Shown: positions 55,249-57,688 of the stretch, piece after piece | Position numbering within the stretch: the first letter of the stretch is position 1 | How the letters are laid out: every line of letters starts with the position of its first letter | Origin: Sphingobacterium cavernae | Lineage (GTDB): Bacteria; Bacteroidota; Bacteroidia; Sphingobacteriales; Sphingobacteriaceae | Direction: 5' to 3' | Length of the DNA: 57,688 bases | NCBI RefSeq assembly: GCF_008520265.1 | Contig: NZ_VIQM01000029.1 | Coordinates: 1-57,688 of the forward strand | The notes under the pieces: generated by a model | What the model saw: the letters and a program-made list of their open reading frames with translations, nothing else | Databases searched by the model: none | Told to the model about the DNA's origin: nothing | Position numbers and translations under genes: made by a program

Positions 55249-56472
55249 TTAAACTAATTGTGCTAACGCCGCTAATGTATAATCCATTTGATCTTTGGTG
55301 TGGACTGCGGATAAACTCATGCGTATACGTGAATCTCCTCTGGATACAGCTGGATATAAGATAGGATTTGTATAAATTCCTCTTTTCATTAGCTCTTTAC
55401 TTACATATAGTGTTTTAACATCATCTCCAATTTTAATAGGAAAAATAGCTGATTCTCTAACGCCCAAATCAACATTGATTTTTTTAAGACCATTATTAAA
55501 ATATATGATGTTGTCTTGAAGTTGTCTAAGCCATTGTGGCTCATCATCAATTAAGTCAATAGCTTTAATAATACCTAGAGTGGAGGCCCCGGCAGTAGCA
55601 GAAAAAATCTGTTGTTTGGATTGAAACTTGATAAATTTCGCATTTTTTGCATTACAGATTACAAATCCGCCGATATTTCCAAAAGACTTACTAAAGGTTC
55701 CTGTTATAAAATCTACATCTTTTATTATGTTATCTCGCTCTAATACACCTCTTCCTGTTTTTCCAGTTACACCAATTCCATGGGCATCATCGACCATAAG
55801 ATATGCTCCATATTTTCGGCATAATGTTAATATTTCTTTAAGTGGAGCCGTGTCTCCATCTTGAGAATATATGCCATCAACAACAACCAATTTAGATCTA
55901 AATTTATCCTGATATTGTTTGAGAATTCTTTCTAAAGCATCGATATTATTATGGGGAAACGTTTTTTTGTTTGTGAGTATACATCCTTCATGCACAGAGG
56001 TATGTACTCCACTATCTAAAATGGCTACATCTTCTTTTTGTAACAATGCTAAGAGTGTAGCACTATTTGCTGTATAACCTGTAGTGAATATAATTGAAGA
56101 ATCGCTAGGGTACCCAAAAAAAGCAGCAATCTTTTCTTCAAGGAGCTGATGGTAATCGAAGAATCCACCTATTAATGGAGATGCTCCAGCGCCTGTTCCA
56201 TATTTAGATATTCCTTCGATGGCCGCTTGTTTTACTTCTGGATGTTGTGTAAAGCCTAAATAGTCATTGGACACATAGCTAATAAACTCATCTCCAAAAT
56301 CACTTTTTAGTTTAATTTTTGAATTGCATCCACTTGTGGCAACTACCCTATAGGTTTGCTGATCATCATATCTAACATGTGAGAGGTAATCAGAAAAAAT
56401 TTCTGATCTACCATTGATGTCTAGCTCCGTAATATTTTCAAAGTCTTTGAAAGTTTTGTTGTGAAAATCCAT
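55249..56472 (-). CDS. AONS/KBL/SPT-family PLP enzyme (alpha-oxoamine synthase)
   Basis: 407 residues, normal family length. Key features: FISYVSNDYLGFTQHPEV (63-80), GTGAGASPLIGG, SGVHTSVHEG (His157), VDGIYSQDGDTAPL, MVDDAHGIGVTGKTGRGV (Asp228, His231) and GTFSKSFGNIGGF (Lys262, Schiff-base lysine). Members condense an amino acid with an acyl-CoA and release CO2: 8-amino-7-oxononanoate, 2-amino-3-ketobutyrate, 3-ketosphinganine or related ketones. No biotin or threonine genes are nearby. Sphingolipid synthesis is common in Sphingobacteriaceae, so a serine palmitoyltransferase-type role is possible, but sequence alone does not decide. First gene of a pair with TetR. Confidence 0.88.
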   Translation of the reverse strand: MDFHNKTFKDFENITELDINGRSEIFSDYLSHVRYDDQQTYRVVATSGCNSKIKLKSDFGDEFISYVSNDYLGFTQHPEVKQAAIEGISKYGTGAGASPLIGGFFDYHQLLEEKIAAFFGYPSDSSIIFTTGYTANSATLLALLQKEDVAILDSGVHTSVHEGCILTNKKTFPHNNIDALERILKQYQDKFRSKLVVVDGIYSQDGDTAPLKEILTLCRKYGAYLMVDDAHGIGVTGKTGRGVLERDNIIKDVDFITGTFSKSFGNIGGFVICNAKNAKFIKFQSKQQIFSATAGASTLGIIKAIDLIDDEPQWLRQLQDNIIYFNNGLKKINVDLGVRESAIFPIKIGDDVKTLYVSKELMKRGIYTNPILYPAVSRGDSRIRMSLSAVHTKDQMDYTLAALAQLV

Positions 56473-56838
56473 AATTAGAAATAATATGTCACCACTTTTT
56501 TAAAAAATGTATTTTAATTTAGCACCATATTTAAGAATGATTATTTGGTAGATTGGTTGATCTAAGATTAAGCTCTAAAATAAAGGAAATTTTTAAATAA
56601 ATGGGAATAAAAAAAAGTTATTTTATGGTTTTGATGGTGCGTGAAACCATAAAATAAACCCATGTAATGATAATGTGTAGTTAAGAATTGGTGTAACTAA
56701 ATAATATATTTTTAGTTATTAATAGAAAAGTCAGCGGCGAGTGTTAGGTGTGTAATTATTTATATTTTATCCTTCAATCCATTTTATTACGAGGTAATGA
56801 GTTTGCGATTGAAAAGTGAATAATAAATCTTTTGAAAT
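56473..56838. other. Divergent intergenic region between the AONS-like and VOC genes
   Basis: 366 bp, AT-rich, no protein-like frame. It must hold both promoters. Its main feature is the strong hairpin at 56618-56657, described separately. Confidence 0.5.
56618..56657 (-). terminator. Orphan intrinsic terminator pointing leftward
   Basis: TTATTTTATGGTTT (56618-56631) pairs perfectly with AAACCATAAAATAA (56644-56657), a 14-bp stem with a 12-base loop. On the minus strand it is followed by C and a run of at least nine Ts, a textbook terminator. No minus-strand gene lies to its right before the plus-strand VOC gene at 56839. Confidence 0.7.
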
Positions 56839-57225
56839 ATGATTAAGCTGCCAATAAATACTAATAGCGATAAAGAATTTAAGCAAGCTATTGCATGGTT
56901 TGAAAATGCTTTTGATGTTAAACCAGTTAATGAAGATAGAATTTATACGTATTTTTCATTGGGTGGATATGAAATAGCGTTATATAAAGAGCATAATAAT
57001 TCTTTAGAAAAGAGGCGAAAAAATATGGTTTATGTTGGTGTAAATGATATCGCATCAATTTTTAATCGTTTGATATCGATGGGCGCAAATATAATTCAAA
57101 AACCTTTTATATTAGGTGGGCAAGTAATGATCGCTCGTGTTAAAATTCCATTTGGACATATTTTATGTTTAGTTGATGATCCATCTTATAAATTAACAGA
57201 TTATATTTCTGTTAAGGATACTTAA
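56839..57225 (+). CDS. VOC-superfamily (glyoxalase/bleomycin-resistance-like) protein
   Basis: 128 residues, the length of a single VOC module pair. It shows FKQAIAWFENAFDVKPV at the N-terminus, the beta-strand YTYFSLGGYEIALYKEH, VYVGVNDIASIFNRLISMGA and the closing strand FGHILCLVDDPSYKL, which fits the second beta-alpha-beta-beta-beta unit. The first unit starts late and lacks the usual N-terminal metal-binding His, so catalysis is uncertain. It may bind a small molecule or metal. Single gene, followed by a terminator. No link to the neighbours is visible. Confidence 0.75.
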   Translation: MIKLPINTNSDKEFKQAIAWFENAFDVKPVNEDRIYTYFSLGGYEIALYKEHNNSLEKRRKNMVYVGVNDIASIFNRLISMGANIIQKPFILGGQVMIARVKIPFGHILCLVDDPSYKLTDYISVKDT

Positions 57226-57304
57226 AAAACTAATACGCATTGACAGATTTTTAAGTTAATAAGAATTCTCTACAATCAACAATTGGTAATATTGTTTTTA
57301 TGTG

Positions 57305-57329
57305 ATACCAGGACACCCTATCCTGGTAT
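57305..57329 (+). terminator. Terminator hairpin after the VOC gene
   Basis: ATACCAGGA (57305-57313) pairs perfectly with TCCTGGTAT (57321-57329) around a 7-base loop and is followed by CACTTTTT, 80 bp after the VOC stop. Confidence 0.75.
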
Positions 57330-57406
57330 TCACTTTTTAATCATAATTTAGTTTTTTAATAGTTATATAATTTTTTTTGATTTAAGGTTTAGACCGGGCG
57401 TTACGC

Positions 57407-57568
57407 TTATTTTCTTGTAGGCTTTTTAATTTTAAAAAGTTGATTGTTTATTCTTTCAGTTAATTCTGGTGATTTTAATGGATCAAGCAAAAAAGTTGGG
57501 GGCTTGAGATAAAATATTAGTTTTGCTGTTTTATTGATTAGGACATTGGAACAGGAACTTTTTATCAT
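57407..57568 (-). CDS. Small ORF or gene tail interrupted by the IS3 element
   Basis: A 53-residue frame with FYLKPPTFLLDPLKSPELTE and a basic end INNQLFKIKKPTRK. It reads toward the VOC gene from directly beside the IS3-type orfA start. The composition looks like a genuine C-terminus, and its upstream part would lie on the far side of the insertion. I do not recognise it. The rest of 57226-57406 holds only the VOC terminator. Confidence 0.35.
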   Translation of the reverse strand: MIKSSCSNVLINKTAKLIFYLKPPTFLLDPLKSPELTERINNQLFKIKKPTRK

Positions 57569-57618
57569 ACTACCCAACTACTGGACAACTGCATAAATGT
57601 TTAAATTAGCAGTTGAGA

Positions 57619-57688
57619 ATGAAAAAAGAACGCAGGAAATTCAGTGCAAGCTTTAAGGCTAAGGTAGCCATAGAAGCCATCAAAGAGC
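57619..57688 (+). CDS. IS3-family transposase OrfA, N-terminal fragment cut by the window edge
   Basis: MKKERRKFSASFKAKVAIEA continuing IKE, 23 residues to the window end. This is the start of the IS3-family OrfA helix-turn-helix protein (K/R-R-K-F-S-x-x-F-K-x-K-V-A-x-E-A). The element's left inverted repeat should lie within about 100 bp upstream, but I cannot fix it without the other end. OrfB and integrity are outside the window. Confidence 0.85.
   Translation, partial: MKKERRKFSASFKAKVAIEAIKE

Overview
The window is AT-rich DNA from a member of the Bacteroidota, most likely a Sphingobacteriaceae genus such as Sphingobacterium or Pedobacter (genus is inference). The evidence is three SusC/SusD pairs, an ECF sigma/FecR pair, HU followed by a TPR protein and RNase G, DUF1735-type surface lipoproteins, TAnnTTTG-type promoter elements and few Shine-Dalgarno sites. 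It mixes carbohydrate-use loci with housekeeping genes. IS sequence lies at both ends: the last 44 codons of an IS200/IS605 tnpB on the left and the first 23 codons of an IS3-type orfA on the right.

Region by region: (1) 1-5.5 kb: tnpB tail with its right end, a PAS/GAF sensor with a CheY-like regulator, and a photolyase. (2) 5.5-18.8 kb: a pectin locus. Pectinesterase and an alpha/beta esterase run leftward. Rhamnogalacturonan acetylesterase, GH28, GH105, PL10, uxaB, uxaA, uxaC and a LacI regulator run rightward. A 20-bp perfect palindrome with a central CG sits between the two arms. (3) 18.9-24.9 kb: susC/susD and a discoidin-domain surface lipoprotein, convergent with the pectin operon and probably its uptake system. 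(4) 25.2-30 kb: a small barrel-like protein, an AONS-like PLP enzyme, HU, a TPR protein, a 29-residue basic protein and RNase G. (5) 30.1-40.2 kb: sulfatase, GH16, a second susC/susD pair and a GH29 fucosidase, with a degraded parA fragment between the two arms. (6) 40.8-46.5 kb: prfB with its programmed frameshift, pgi, a frame-broken LuxR regulator and an M28 peptidase. (7) 46.5-54 kb: ECF sigma, FecR, susC, susD and a Tat-type metallophosphatase in one direction. (8) 54-57.7 kb: a solo copy of the tnpB right end, a TetR/AONS-like pair, a VOC protein and the IS3 start.

The pectin genes fit one route. Esterases strip methyl, acetyl and possibly aryl groups. PL10, GH28 and GH105 cut the backbone to galacturonate and unsaturated uronates. 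UxaC, UxaB and UxaA convert galacturonate to 2-keto-3-deoxygluconate. KDG kinase, KDPG aldolase and an inner-membrane uronate transporter are not in the window.

The observations most worth following are: the tnpB right end at 1-141 and its 79-bp near-identical solo copy at 54419-54497; the fact that the first copy supplies the stop codon of the sensor kinase gene; the A7-tract frame break in the PAS-LuxR regulator; the LacI-type palindrome; the decayed parA; and an intrinsic terminator at 56618-56657 with no gene feeding it.
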